NCBI GenBank assembly: GCA_018806985.1
Contig: JADANN010000318.1
Coordinates: 62,001-126,000, forward strand
DNA from: Angiostrongylus vasorum
Lineage: Eukaryota > Nematoda > Chromadorea > Rhabditida > Metastrongylidae
Length of the DNA stretch: 64,000 nt
Reading direction: 5' to 3'
Every line of letters begins with the position of its first letter. The stretch's first letter is position 1. The notes beneath the pieces were generated by a model that had not been told where the DNA came from, did no database searches, and worked only from the letters and a program-made list of their open reading frames with translations. Positions 1 to 11,819 of this stretch are shown here, in pieces. Made by a program: the position numbers and the translations under genes.

Positions 1-3000
1 TTCGGACTGCATTCATACGTTCGTCTCAAACGGTTACTAGTACGATAAACACTTCCACTTTTCCACAATCGATATTGATCGAGCAGGATCACTTTGCTAT
101 TTGTTCCCGTTACAGATCCATCATTAGTTTATGAAGAGAGCTTTAGTAATATTTAGGTTATTCTTTGAAGGTCTTGTACCCCCCTCAGTCTACAATCTTG
201 GCTCCGTTAATCTTTTTCCGCTGCTTTCCTTCAAACCTCGACGAATTTGGATAGGTATGTTAATTTAGTATTAATGCTTAAAAAAATGTTATGGGATAAG
301 AATAAGTCAGGCACTATTTGTTTTTAAGTGGCAGCCAATGGAAATTCGTATGTATCCCATAAAAAAGAGGGAAAAGTGTTTTTAGTTCTCTGTTCTTCGT
401 TAATGACTATTTAGGAAAAGCCTACACAGGCCACATACACGCTCACGTTGTTAGCACCAAATAAGTGACGTCACACAATGACGTCACTAGCAGCACCTGT
501 TGTGCTCGCGGCTGGAGCTGCTCTTGTCCCTAACCATGCCTCTAATTGCACTTAAGGAACTTCTCGAGAGGAGATACGTTAAATTGCTTTTTTTTTCAAG
601 GAAAAGGACCGCGTGGAATCGCATTTATGAATTCCTTGTTTGTTTTGTTTTATGTTAAATAGCCCAACATCACTCCAGAGATGTGAGACTTAGTCGGTAC
701 GACACGGAGGTGAACCAGGGTCTTCTATATATCAAACGGTATCACTACTACTGTTCCATCTACACCCTGAAAAATTTTTTTCACATCGTCCATATTGACG
801 TCTATTGTGCGAATTCCAGCACTGTTTCCAATCATTCCGTTTTCTCTCATGCACAGTCTACCATATCTTTGCATTTAAGTGTGTGTTCAGCGTCTAGTTG
901 AGAACCTTTTTCCTTCCATGTGAATTTCGCTGAATGTTGGTCTAGTCGAAGCTCTTGTAGATGGGGTAGCTTCCAAGGCAAGTCTGGTACCAATCCGCCG
1001 ACGTCGGAGAGACAAAAGACTTAGTAAGCTTTATGCGGTGTCGAACCTGTGCCTTGTACATATTGAAAGCCTATCGTTGCCGCTGGTTATATCAGTGGGA
1101 TTTGCGATAGTCTTTACGGTCGTTGCGAAGCATGCTTTTTGTGGCGATCTCTCTGTTCATCAAACGATTTGCAGTTCACATGGATCCGCAAGACGACTGT
1201 TTTGGAAAGGCATAGAACGTTTTTATATTCCATTTGAGGGGAGAAGCCGAAACCTGGTGAGGGTAGAATAGTTTCGTTCTGGAATCAATGAAGCTACATG
1301 AAGAGTTCAGTGGAAGTCGAAGGCAACCGAATCGTTTTTTCAGCTGGTGATCATAGTAAGAAGATAGATTCGCACTTTGCCATATCTCCAGTTACGCTAG
1401 AAAATATTGACCCATGATCACTTACGTAACCGACAGACTCACAAATGAATAAAGATCTCGAAGAGTTAGTAGAATTGAAGAATGATGGGATAGTAAGCGT
1501 TTGGCAGTATAGTTTCTATTATGGATTTTGCCCCACGAGTTGCAACCTCTCCACATGAACAGCGGATTACGACTACCCCATTGTGACTACTATGCTTAAC
1601 GTCCTGTGAACAACAATGTTAGAGTCAATGTTGCGAGCATTTGTGCTAAAGTTATGGCAAAGTTTGGTCTAAGAAAGATCTTTCAGCTATGGATTAATTA
1701 AGTGTTGCGAGGAACAAATGACATATTGTCTAAGAGGAGTTAGGTTGGTTGACAGCGTACCAAGATTCCGAAAGGAATGGACCCAGAATCCCTTCCATAG
1801 TACTTATCAGCACAGACCACTCAATTACTGGCAAACTATTTGCTGTAGTCTTACCTTATATGAGAGACAATTTAGGCAAACCAACAATATTAGAAAGTGT
1901 TTATCGACAAAAACGGAAAAAAAACAGCCCTGATGTATAGTTTTCAGATCACGAAAGAATATCAAGAAACATCTCGGGAGACGTCAAGTCTGCAGTGGGT
2001 TCTTTCTTATTTATATTGCTTATTTATATTGTTACGCCCTCATTTAGAAGTATAGCTAATATATAAGCTTCTCTTGAATAGTTTGTACTACGGTTGTATA
2101 GTTTCCACCTTCGATCGTCCACGGCAAAGTTGCATAACAATGGGTCCGCAGATAACCAAAGAGGAGAACTTCTATTTGTCGATTCGACAGAATGGTGAAT
2201 AATAGAGTGAAGTTCATGGTAGTAATCAATCTCATTGAGATTCGTTGTCATATTCAAAAGTCGTTTATAAATTCCGTTGCATCGCATTAATCGACGTTTC
2301 GATAGTCAGCCAAGGACAAGCGAAATTTTTTCCGACGTCCGTCACGGGTTGGTCGACTAGACTGGAATTTACGATCAGTGAAATACCACTTATATCTCTT
2401 TGTACTTTGCTTTCGATACATTTATTACTTGTTTTAATAAATAAATGGTCCGTCGTGTGAGCCTCAGCACTTTCCTCTTTCGTTTCTTTGTCTTCCAGCC
2501 GTTACCGATGGAGATGGTCTGATTAGGGTATCTCTTCTCTATCCATTAACCCGCTGAATATCGTTGGGACGTGGTCTTCCCGAATTTCAAACGCAGCAAT
2601 GATAGGTGTTCCTAAATCTTCACTACAAAGAGTTGAATGCTCTTCTGAATCGTTAGAAGCTTTATTGACTTCCTACTAGGGTCTTTTTTATCTTGATAGT
2701 AATTCATGCGATTAGTCAGTCGACCGGCCGATCGAGAACGACGCAACAAATTGAATTTAGCTGTCCTTAATAAAGCCAAATAAACAGATGATAGTCAATG
2801 TTCATACAACCAAATATGCTTTTATACTCTAGCTTTATTCAGAAGTAAACTTCGAAGAACTAGAAGTCATAGACGAAGACACAGTAAAGGCGAAGAAGAA
2901 TGCCGGAGTAGTTCAGGGGTCTGTTGGAAGTGAGACGAAGCATCGGCTCTTTTCGCCACCACCGCCTGGCTATGACGAACTGCTTGAAGCTCCACCTCCA

Positions 3001-3015
3001 TATCGCATAAATTGA
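1..3015 (+). CDS. 3' part of an unrecognised gene ending in two PPxY motifs (left edge, partial)
   Basis: Four exons join in phase: about 1-32, 116-145 (after TTACAG), 189-254 (after CCCTCAG) and 2843-3015 (after TTTATTCAG), with stop TGA at 3013-3015. The first intron with both ends visible is only 43 nt (146-188); the last (255-2842) is 2.6 kb and holds repeat DNA. The spliced tail reads PSLVYEESFIYNLGSVN, then LFPLLSFKPRRIWIEV, an acidic stretch (FEELEVIDEDTVKAKK), and ends in PPPPGYDELLEAPPPYRIN. The PPGY and PPPY motifs are of the kind bound by WW domains of NEDD4-type ubiquitin ligases, so a regulated membrane or adaptor protein is plausible. I cannot name the family. An AATAAA at 3193-3198 could be the poly(A) signal. 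The 5' exons lie outside the window. The phase matches support the model; exon 1-32 is the weakest part. Confidence 0.6.
466..486. promoter_or_regulatory. Two perfect TGACGTCA palindromes 13 bp apart
   Basis: TGACGTCA occurs at 466-473 and again at 479-486. This is the full cAMP-response-element (bZIP/CREB) consensus. The pair lies inside the 2.6-kb last intron of the left-edge gene. Function is inferred from the motif only. Confidence 0.35.
1985..2330 (-). repeat. Possible Penelope-like element tail
   Basis: On the - strand this stretch carries a GAAACGTCGATTAATGCG-like segment (around 2280-2300) of the same kind as the GAAACGT tails at 6.8, 32.0, 48.4 and 63.5 kb. The rest is AT-rich and non-coding. 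Assignment is by resemblance only. Confidence 0.3.
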
Positions 3016-3721
3016 TTTTCATATAACCATCCTTGATTGTTAGAAGTCGAATTTACTCAGACGTTTTTCCTAGCGGCAGAAACAAAACAATGATTAGTTG
3101 CCTCTTATTTAACACAGTCAACTTATCACCATCATTGAATCGTTGAACGTTTGTATACTGAATAGCTCCGAAAAATGATTTGATATCTTTAGAATAAATC
3201 TTTGACATAGTATTTAGTCAGCACAGCCAAAAAAATATTTTTTTCTTGTGGCCTATGTAATTAAAATCAATTAATTAAAAAAAATGTAGTAGAGGCGAAC
3301 AAATCCGTGTTTGCATATACGGACACATGTTAGAAACTACATGATGGCTACGTAGGTGGACGGAATTTGTGTGTGCTCTTTGGAGCTACAAAAAAAGCCA
3401 ACTCGGTAGAGACCTTAAATGAAGACCTGACACAATTTTTCCAAGAAAAAGTCTATAAATAAATCTTTGAAAATTTCAAGATTAGAATTTAAGGTGATAT
3501 ATAAAAGAACTAAATCTGTTTGGCTCACTATGCAAATCCTGGTAACCCATTTCGTACAGAATAGAAGCACCGGTAAACAAGGGCCATTACTGAATGGGTC
3601 CAAGTGAATACTGAAGCAGAGCAGATCGACGGCTAACATGATGAATAGGATGCTTAAAGAATATCTTTTTCTCTCCGCGTTGATAAATCCTTCAGGAATG
3701 TGCCGTGCATTCGACTTCATC

Positions 3722-3915
3722 AAGCTTCATTTGAAGTGAATGAATGCATATTCGACCCATGCTGATGTTTGGAGTCAGTGCGGCGACCCTTGCAGACAAG
3801 TCTGATACTCATTTACCAACAGCGGAAGGTTGGAAGATTTGGTGAGTCTGGGGCACGTGACCGAACCCTTGTGTACTGCAGGGCACCTGTAACCACTCTA
3901 TACGCGCTCATTAAA
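3722..3915 (-). repeat. SINE family A, diverged copy
   Basis: In reverse orientation this matches the family A body: the cacgtg/gaacc B-box region, the ccaac..ttggtacc-like segment and the gaatgcat end. It is strongly decayed compared with the copies at 9.5 and 32.6 kb. Confidence 0.55.
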
Positions 3916-4289
3916 GAAGATCACATATGAAGAAAATATGATACTTTTCGAGTTTCTCTAAAATGTTGGAGCCGTAAGAGTATTCTTGGCCTTGACAGTG
4001 GTAAAGGAACGAGGCTTTTCTGGCACTCGGAGAAAGGGATTTGCTTCTAATGTCCCAAAGAAGCCCAACGGAATGAATAATCTACGAATTCCAATGTTAT
4101 TCTGGGAAGTAATCATGATAGAGCATTTTTTCCAGGGTTGAGCAGCAGGAAGCTACCAGGTTGGAGAGCTTTTTGTGAGTGTGTTAAAGAGGACTAACAA
4201 TACTGACTCCATGCCCAGCTTGATTCTTTCCACCTTAGTGTACAGTCGGAAATCTAGCTTATATACAAGAAGGATGGAAAATAATTCCG

Positions 4290-4690
4290 TCTTATAGAAT
4301 GTGTGGTAAAGAGAACGATGCTGGGTGCATCCCATATCACTCAAATGGGAGAAAGAATCCGAAGTTCCAAACCACGTCAGCGATTAAAGGTTACAGGCGG
4401 TCTTAAACACTCCAAAATGTCGAAAATGTGGTACGCCAGGCACGTGAGCAGTTCAAACGACAATCAGGTTACAGCAACCGTTAACGATTTGGTATCATGG
4501 GATTTTTAAGGGCACAGTAGGAATACCACCAACCCGACTACCATAATTCTTTATGGTTCTTTACAAATGCCCTAGAAAAAGGATATGATAAGGGACAATA
4601 GATAATCTACAGTCAAGACATAAACGACTCCCAAGGACGACGAGAGCCCTTGTACTCAGCAAAGACAAATGGGGACAGCCCTCTTAAGTC
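4290..4690 (+). pseudogene. RTE-type LINE reverse transcriptase, C-terminal relic
   Basis: An open stretch from 4303 reads MVKRTMLGASHITQMGERIR followed by SSKPRQRLK. This matches the post-reverse-transcriptase tail typical of nematode RTE retrotransposons (pattern ER.MLG.S..TQ....IRSS.LR.R). It runs into a stop at about 4507, and the continuation to 4690 is frame-broken. A second relic of the same region lies at 44.6-45.0 kb on the - strand. Confidence 0.6.
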
Positions 4691-5621
4691 ACTCCACGAT
4701 CGACGGACAAATGGGCGCAAAGTGAAATTAGTTTTCAGCTTATTTCACCTAGAACATTTGCATATCTCTTACAACATAAGCGATTGCTAGAAATATTTTC
4801 TTAGACACACTTCCCCTGCTTTCTTGTTCCATAAGCACTACGTTGCACATTATTGAAGAAATTACTTGGCTTTCGTAGTAAATCTCTTCCGATCCGAATG
4901 TTGTTTCCTAACCCTACCTTACTTAAGAGACTAGTGTAATGAGTTTACGATTATGCTTGCACCTTGTGAACGTCCTTGGACCACCACTTCGATACTCTAG
5001 TGAAGAAGATTCTTGCTCGACAAACAACGTACCATGCCTGTGGAATTTCTTACTGTGGATGTAATTTTTGTTTTTAAAAGACTTCTTCTCCCGCAAAATT
5101 CAAAAAGAGAGTCATCTTTGCAAGTTCAAGCATAGGCCGGCACGTTTTTCTATGCGGTTTTTTTCTTCAACAATTACAAGAATTTCTGTTCTTCTAAATA
5201 TGGTTCATTTTACCGAAACAGCATCATGGAGAAAAAACTGGACGATTACAGGATCGAAACGGGTGTACAGCACCAAACCAAACTGTGCTAGCTTCATTTT
5301 TTTCAAATAGAAGGTGCTTATCCACTTTAACTTTATTGTTTTCTCATTCTTCGTCTTCAACTATCGCGACTCGTACTTCATCTCCCGAAAAGTGTTTCTT
5401 GGTTAACGTTTGTCTCACATCCAGATTAATGTTCTTGAACTTGGATTAGTAGCACCGGAACCATTAATTTTACTACACTGCTGTATACTGAGCGACGAAG
5501 CTTGTATAAAGACCTTTTTGTAAATTATTGCAAAGTGCAGCCTTTCCCATCTCATTTGGCCTGCTACAATCTCTATCCCTCTTCATCTTCCTCCCTCTCC
5601 CTCTCTCTTGATCGTTATCAG

Positions 5622-5711
5622 TTATCAAATGAACAAAAAAAAGCAATAGGTGCAGCAGAAAAGCTCCAAGTGTCGACACAAATTAAGGAGAAAATGCGCA
5701 AAGATCAATGA
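5622..5711 (+). CDS. Possible terminal exon, unrecognised
   Basis: After a strong pyrimidine tract (ccctctctctt...) and an ATCAG acceptor there are 29 codons and a TGA: LSNEQKKAIGAAEKLQ then VSTQIKEKMRKDQ. Composition looks like a charged helix. No upstream partner exon was found, so this could be chance. Confidence 0.3.
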   Translation, partial: LSNEQKKAIGAAEKLQVSTQIKEKMRKDQ

Positions 5712-6734
5712 GCACAGGTCGCTCTGCACAGAACAAGCGCATTGAAATCAATGCGTATTTGCAAATTATGTGCTAATTCCTGTATATTTATCTATTGTAT
5801 TGTGCACTCGTTCTCCAATCAAAGAAAGCTTGGCATCATGAATACAAAAGCTGCCAGTGGCAACATGCACACCATAATCGAGGCACTCCTGAATGAATGA
5901 ATTTTCTTCGGTAAAGTATAAATGACAAGATGGTTAGGTGATAATCCATTCGACCCCCATGTATGTGCCATATATCTGATTTAGTTAAGCTCCGAAGTGA
6001 TAAATGGATACATACTTGGCTTACACAACGACTTGTTGAACGAATGATGTATTAAGTCAGCGCTTCTCATCCTTCCTCCTTGGGTAGCTATTTGTTGAAC
6101 CAAATGAGTTGAACCCATGGTTAGCACAGAGTGATAGCTGTAACGAACACTAGCGAGAATGTGTGAATTTCAGGATGTTTCCAACCACTCTTCTGCAAGT
6201 ATCACTATTTCTTAAATTTTACTTTAACACAAGTACGAACTAGAAGGTAAAACTACACAGATCTCGAAAATCAGAATGAGTTACCAAAAACGTTAGCATG
6301 CTAATAATTCTTTGATTTAGAATGGAACTTCTCATCCACGACGGCATTGTTCAGCTCAAAATCCAGATGTACGATATCGGTTGAGGTGCAGAAAAAAATA
6401 TATCTCTCTGTATATAACGTCTGCCGCTTACATTTCCCATGTGGAACAGGAAAGAGATTACAACACTGAAAAATTACAGTTTACTAAGGATTGTGACCAT
6501 AGATGAAGTGCTTAAGAAAGACGTGAGATGAAAATAGAAAGGTGGACTAGTTCGAGAATAAGGCTCACATTGCTAAGAATAAAATATGTGGTGCTGTTAC
6601 TCATGAAATGCAACGCCGGGTGTAATCATCATAAATTTTTATTATAGAATAAATTCCAACTGGTTTGCGCCAAAATTTTACGAAATCAACTCGTTGCTCA
6701 GCATTTCAAAACCGAATTTCCTTTAACCTCGGGA

Positions 6735-7050
6735 CTAATCAATATGTATTAATTCTTTTATAAGCTTGCACGAGGCTTATATATAATTTCTATTCAGCTA
6801 ACGCTTCGACGTCTTCGTCTTCATCAGAAGCCGATGATCCGAGTAGATGGACCACAGTTGTTTGTCTTCTCGATATTAAAGATGTTCTTCTACTCATCTT
6901 CGTACCCAACCAGCATCTCTCGAGTGAGGCATACTCAGCCGGCGACGCTCTTTTGTAGAGGATGCTGGCAGTTGATTGCAATGATTGTCCCCTGACCGAA
7001 AATTGTTTTTTTCGGACAATCCATCTTCCGGAAGTACGTATCACTTTCAG
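6735..7050 (-). repeat. Penelope-like element tail with acidic SDEDEDVEALAE open frame
   Basis: Read on the - strand, an 84-codon open frame (7044-6790) ends in GSSASDEDEDVEALAE followed by a stop. The same nucleotide block (CTGATGAAGACGAAGACGTC, then GAAGCG) recurs at 63.48-63.53 kb, where the GAAACG form is intact. It is a repeat tail rather than a host gene. Confidence 0.55.
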
Positions 7051-7984
7051 TTTGCAAAGAGCGTTTTTCTGCTGCTTTGAACGACTGCTTAGCGTTTTTC
7101 TATCTTATCTTTGTTAAAAAGATAGTGTTCATTGGTGTCGAATTATTTTATACCAGAAGAGTATTATTTTCGTACAAACCTACGCTATAAGAAGTACGAC
7201 GTTTCTGTGTCGGAAGCCCAACTAAGAATGCATCTGCCCTAAAAATTGCATCCTTTACTCATTCTGGAAGAAACCATGTCGAGACGCTTCAGTTTAACAA
7301 TCAAGGAGAATAGGGGATTGATTGAGATGTCAATATGGGGACGACCTCACACGACTACCTAAAGGGCTTCAGCCAAAAAACGGAAACTTTTCACATATTG
7401 AAATGATTTACAAGTAGAAGTGGTGAAAGGAATTCTCACTATTGAAGACGGGTTACGTAAATATTAAACTAACTATTCGAATATGTCAATTTTTTTTCAA
7501 AGATAGCTAAGCGCCGGCTAAAAATATTGTACTTGTTAAAATAGCCAAAAGTTATTTTGATGTCCCATTAAAGAGGTTTTGACTCGAAGACTACGGAATA
7601 GAATTCCACTTGTGTCGACCACCACTGGAATACGACGAATTAAATCTAGTGCATGTCACATCACTAAAAAAATTGATTGACGACGAACGTTTTACCTACT
7701 ATCCTTCACAAATTACATTCGTTGGAAGCAAACGCACTGAAAAAGTAGTGAAAACAAGAATAATAACAGCATTAGGTAATAGATAAGTAGTAAAAGCACT
7801 AGCGGAAACCACACAATTTATTGAACGTTAGCTCAATCCCACCACTATTTCGGGTTACACGACAAATTATTCCGCGCTACCTCCTTTCTATGCATGATCC
7901 ACAAATAAATCTAAAGTCGAAATCCATTTTGATCTAGAAGATAAATGTTGTTCTTTTTATTTATTTATATGACCCTTCTTCACG

Positions 7985-8335
7985 TTTAATGTGCGAATCC
8001 CAGCACCTCCCACATTCGATTCGGTCCTCTCCATCCATCATCCACAAAGGTCATCCAAGTTTTTAAGTGTGGCTTCGGTTGCTGCTTGAGGAATTTCATT
8101 TCATGTTGAATGTCGTTGAGTGCTAGTCGAGCAATTCTCCCTAGAGTCTCGAGATAGCCGGGCTGGCGCGACGTCAATTGGATTGCAGAGAGTGACTTTT
8201 TCTTAGACAATCCCGATACCAAATTCCCGATGCCGGAGGGATGAGAAGATTGATTGGCCCGGAGCGCAATTGAACTAGCACCATGCTCGTGATGAAGGGC
8301 ATCACTACCTCTGTGCTACCCACCTCCTGGAAAAA
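7985..8335 (-). repeat. tRNA-derived SINE, family C
   Basis: In - orientation the element begins GGTGGGTAGCACAGAGG, an A-box, followed about 30 nt later by GCTAGTTCAATTGCG, a B-box. The body ends near 7985. About 350 bp. The copy at 37.3-37.7 kb is cleaner and aligns over its whole length. Confidence 0.7.
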
Positions 8336-8499
8336 TGTTAGTGATACTCTAATTTCCATATTGCATAGCCCTATTGACAATTCATATTTTGAATAGAAAG
8401 AAGGGAAAGAAAAAGACGAAAACATCTACTTTTGCCACTTCTCACTTCCCTGTTTTTACAAATTATATTCAAAATTCTAACTTATTATTTACTGCCTAC

Positions 8500-8760
8500 T
8501 TTTTTTAATGGCAGGGTATATTGCGAAATACAACTTCAATGATGCTGAGACATTGATATCCCGCTGATGGGTGATTGCTGGTGGCAGAGATCGATAGAAA
8601 TAGCTTAGAGACAGGCGAAACAAAGGACACGCATAGTGTGATGGTGAATGCGTTAGACCCCGGAAAGGGTAATAGCGCGTTCGTTCCCCATCGCAGACAC
8701 CTGCGGTGAGGAGTCTTGCAAATATCTCAGCATCATTGAAGTTATATTCAAAACATTTGC
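8500..8760 (+). repeat. Family D element: MITE-like, inverted ends around a tRNA-like core
   Basis: The left end (about 8505-8553, ggcagggtatattgcgaaat ... caatgatgctgagac) is an inverted copy of the right end (about 8717-8757, atctcagcatcattgaagtt). Between them the core has a GTGTGATGGTGAATGCG A-box-like stretch and GCGTTCGTTCCCC, a B-box-like stretch. Confidence 0.65.
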
Positions 8761-9451
8761 AAACAGCAACAGTAATAATGATTTTTACAATCCTAATAGT
8801 ACTAATAAGAAATGCAGTAAATTATGTCTACCCTTACATTCTTTACACTTCTATTTGTTATGAAACAGCGGCATAGTAATTTAGTTAAGTGCTATTTTTG
8901 ACAGAATTCGAGTTAAGATGAAAAATTTCCAAAGAATAGCATCTTGTAAACCTTTATCTCACAGGAAACAAGAGCATTGCAGTTCGATGTTTACAAAAAA
9001 TTCTAGTGATGCTGGGAAGGACAAAATACTATCCTGACATCAGAAGCAATCAGAAGCAAAACCCCAGGCAATAAAAAACCTGTAATTCCGAATTCCCCAT
9101 ATGAAGACGTTCGCACATCCTCAACGTTGACAGTGGACAGCACATGCGAATGAGAATGAGGTTTGGTGTACAGCTACTAGGATTCTCCTAAACGGCAGTG
9201 ATTCCTGTTTTGGCAACTGTTCATGAGATTATTCGAACGACCGCTTAACAGGTTGAGACATAAAAGTTGTTGTGATTCGAAAAAAATGGCAGAAGCTACC
9301 ACTAGGAATAAATAAAACACCAGTAATTCGGAAAACTGGTTAGGGTTGCTGCTTCGATAGTGATCACTTGGTTGACTAATCATACAACTGATAGGAATGA
9401 CTTCTATCCTTAACGAATTCGAATTACCAGGTAGTAAACACCTCACATTTC

Positions 9452-9735
9452 AAGGGCGTGTGTGGCGTTGTGGTCGGAGGCGCCTTGCAACACACACGTG
9501 GAATCGATCAGCCCGCCCATTGCCCACCAAACCTTCCATACCTCCAGGGTCAGCAAATTGGTACCAGACCTGTCTGGGAAGATAGCAGCACTGGATCGAT
9601 ACATCGGTAGGCTACCGCGACTCATTGTAAATGCCAGATATGCATTCAGTCACCTCCAAACGATGCTTAGTGAAGTCGAATGCGTGGCGCATTCCTCAGG
9701 GATTGATCAAAGCCGAAATCTTTTATCTTTGAACA
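9452..9735 (+). repeat. tRNA-derived SINE, family A
   Basis: It starts GGGCGTGTGTGGCGTTGTGG, a degenerate A-box, then has CACGTGGAATCGATC, a B-box-like stretch, a unique body and a 3' end reading gggattgatcaaagccgaaa. About 285 bp. Confidence 0.75.
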
Positions 9736-10189
9736 TCTCACTCATCCACAAACGAAGACAGCTGCCTATGTTGAAGACCTCGAACGCTAGCATACCCATG
9801 GGTAGAGAATCGACTCCACCAACACTAAATGGGATTCGTGAAGAAGACGAAAATACTTAAGCAGTAGCCTAGCCCACGCGCAAAAGGCCTTAGTATTTGA
9901 AGGATGCGGTAAAACGAATCGAGTCAACGAACTAGCGGCATCCGCACGATATATGAGTAGAGATCTCATAAGTAATAAGGTATGGACGTGAACCAAGAAT
10001 GCATCGTTTTTCAACAAATTCTATTCAACCGTTGAAACACACATCGTGTGAGAATCTTTGAGCCTATCGACCTTCCAAGAATTTCTGTTACTGCGACAGT
10101 AATTTTGCTGAAAAATTATTCCATAATTTTTTGCTAAATTGTACTGGCCTGCCAAAAACGAGTGGATTCCGAGAAACTTTCTTGATGTG

Positions 10190-11095
10190 AGTCATAATTA
10201 CAAAGTCGACACCACTACTAAATTCTCCTGAAAGTGCTGTGCAAATTCAACCTGTCTTTTCAGATTCTGGAATTCAACAGGAGATGTTGTCCTTGCAGAA
10301 AACGTCGGCCTTATTCTCGTTTCCGAAGCATTTCTCTTGAAGAAAGTTGTCGACATTCTTGAAGCAGGTAGTCGGTAGCTGAGCGGTCTGGATAGTTTTG
10401 CGGATATGGCAAAGTTTCGTAAACAGCACATTCAACTTCTGTGAAGCCGGTATTGCGGACGCATTGCCATGCGGTTTTGTGGAGAAGGAGTACTGCTTTT
10501 CTGTTGAGTAATTTAGACCACAGCCATTGATTTTTCTGGCTCATTTCGTCTATTTGCTCAACTTCCTTCTCCACTGTCGTCTTTCACTTTGACTCAAGAA
10601 GATCACCAAGCCATTCGTAGACCAGCAGACGGTCAGCATAACATTTTGCTGCAATTTCGGCTTTGCGAACTGCTGCAGAGCTTAATTGTGGTCCAACCAC
10701 CGAGCTGATCATCGCTTTCTGTCGTTGTGGAATGGAACCTAGTCAGCGTTCAGGACGCAAAATGGTCGAGAAACGGGTTGAAAAAGCACCGACGATCTCT
10801 CAAAACAACAATTTCTCCAATTTTCGTATAAATCGCTCCGAAACTTATTTTTCGAGCGTTCATGACTTCCCATTTCTTTTAGATCCTCCTAAAGAGACGT
10901 GTTGGTTACACGGCCTTCTACAAGTACTCGAATAGTTGTGCGTGTATTTGCTTCCAACAAAACCTTCACTTCGTCGGCGTGAGTAGGAGAAGGATGCGCT
11001 CGACCTCTCTCAAATTTAAGGTCGAATTCACCATGACGAACAATCTCAAGCCAAAGTTGCACCTTGAGTTAGTGAACACATTTTGAACACCATAT
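10190..11095 (-). pseudogene. mariner-family transposase relic 1
   Basis: On the - strand the 5' part (around 11040-10900) encodes FERGRAHPSPTHADEVKVLL, matching the mariner N-terminal helix-turn-helix linker (...GRP...D...L...). The 3' part (10574-10311) encodes EQIDEMSQKNQWLWSKLLNR and then ETLPYPQNYPDRSATDY, the mariner end of the catalytic domain (normally HPPYSPDLSPTDYH). Frames shift several times, so it is inactive. Terminal inverted repeats were not identified. Confidence 0.75.
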
Positions 11096-11599
11096 TTAGT
11101 CACAGTTTCAAGCTACTTACGCTGCATACGTCCAAGTTCGAATTTGTAGACGTAGATATGTTGACGTTTCTGCTTTGATATATGGAAGTATAGCCATTAA
11201 AGTTTCCTGAAAACACAACTTATATTACAATTTAGTTAAAGGGAGCAAAAAGTGCATAAGATTAGCTTTGCAAGTGACACGTCATTCAAATAAAGAACTA
11301 TTTTTGAAACATTTACAAAGAGAACAAAGTTGCATATCAGATATTGGCTTCCGAGCAAAGTGATTAGTTCGCTTCCGTAAGATGTGCAAACTCCAGAGTA
11401 ACTTCCTGTACACTATCTTTTAGAAGATAAAATCAAAAAGTCTATTTTTATCCTGACTTTCGGAAAGAAAATGGTAACTTTCTCTACAGTCCAGGCAAAA
11501 CTCGGAAGCTACCACAAATCGCAGTTTTACGTTCACGAAAATGGTAATCAAGCGACTAAGTCATTCGAAATAACGTTTTTCCAATCATTTCTGATTTTG

Positions 11600-11815
11600 T
11601 AAACTCCTAGAACCAGCTGAGAGACAGACGAAACAAAGGACTCGCATGGTGTGGTGGTGAACGCGTTAGCCCCAGAAAGGATAATGTCGCGTTCGTTCCC
11701 CTCCGCAGATGCCGCAGATACCTGCGTTCCGGAGTTTTGCAAATATCTCAACATCGTTGTGGTTGTATTTTGCGCAATACGCTGCCGTAAAAATTGCAAT
11801 AGGAAGGAGTTTAAA
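11600..11815 (+). repeat. Family D element
   Basis: It contains gagacagacgaaacaaagga, GTGTGGTGGTGAACGCG, gcgttcgttcccctccgc and the right-end block ttttgcaaatatctcaacat ... ttgcgcaatac. Confidence 0.7.
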
Positions 11816-11819
11816 AAAA

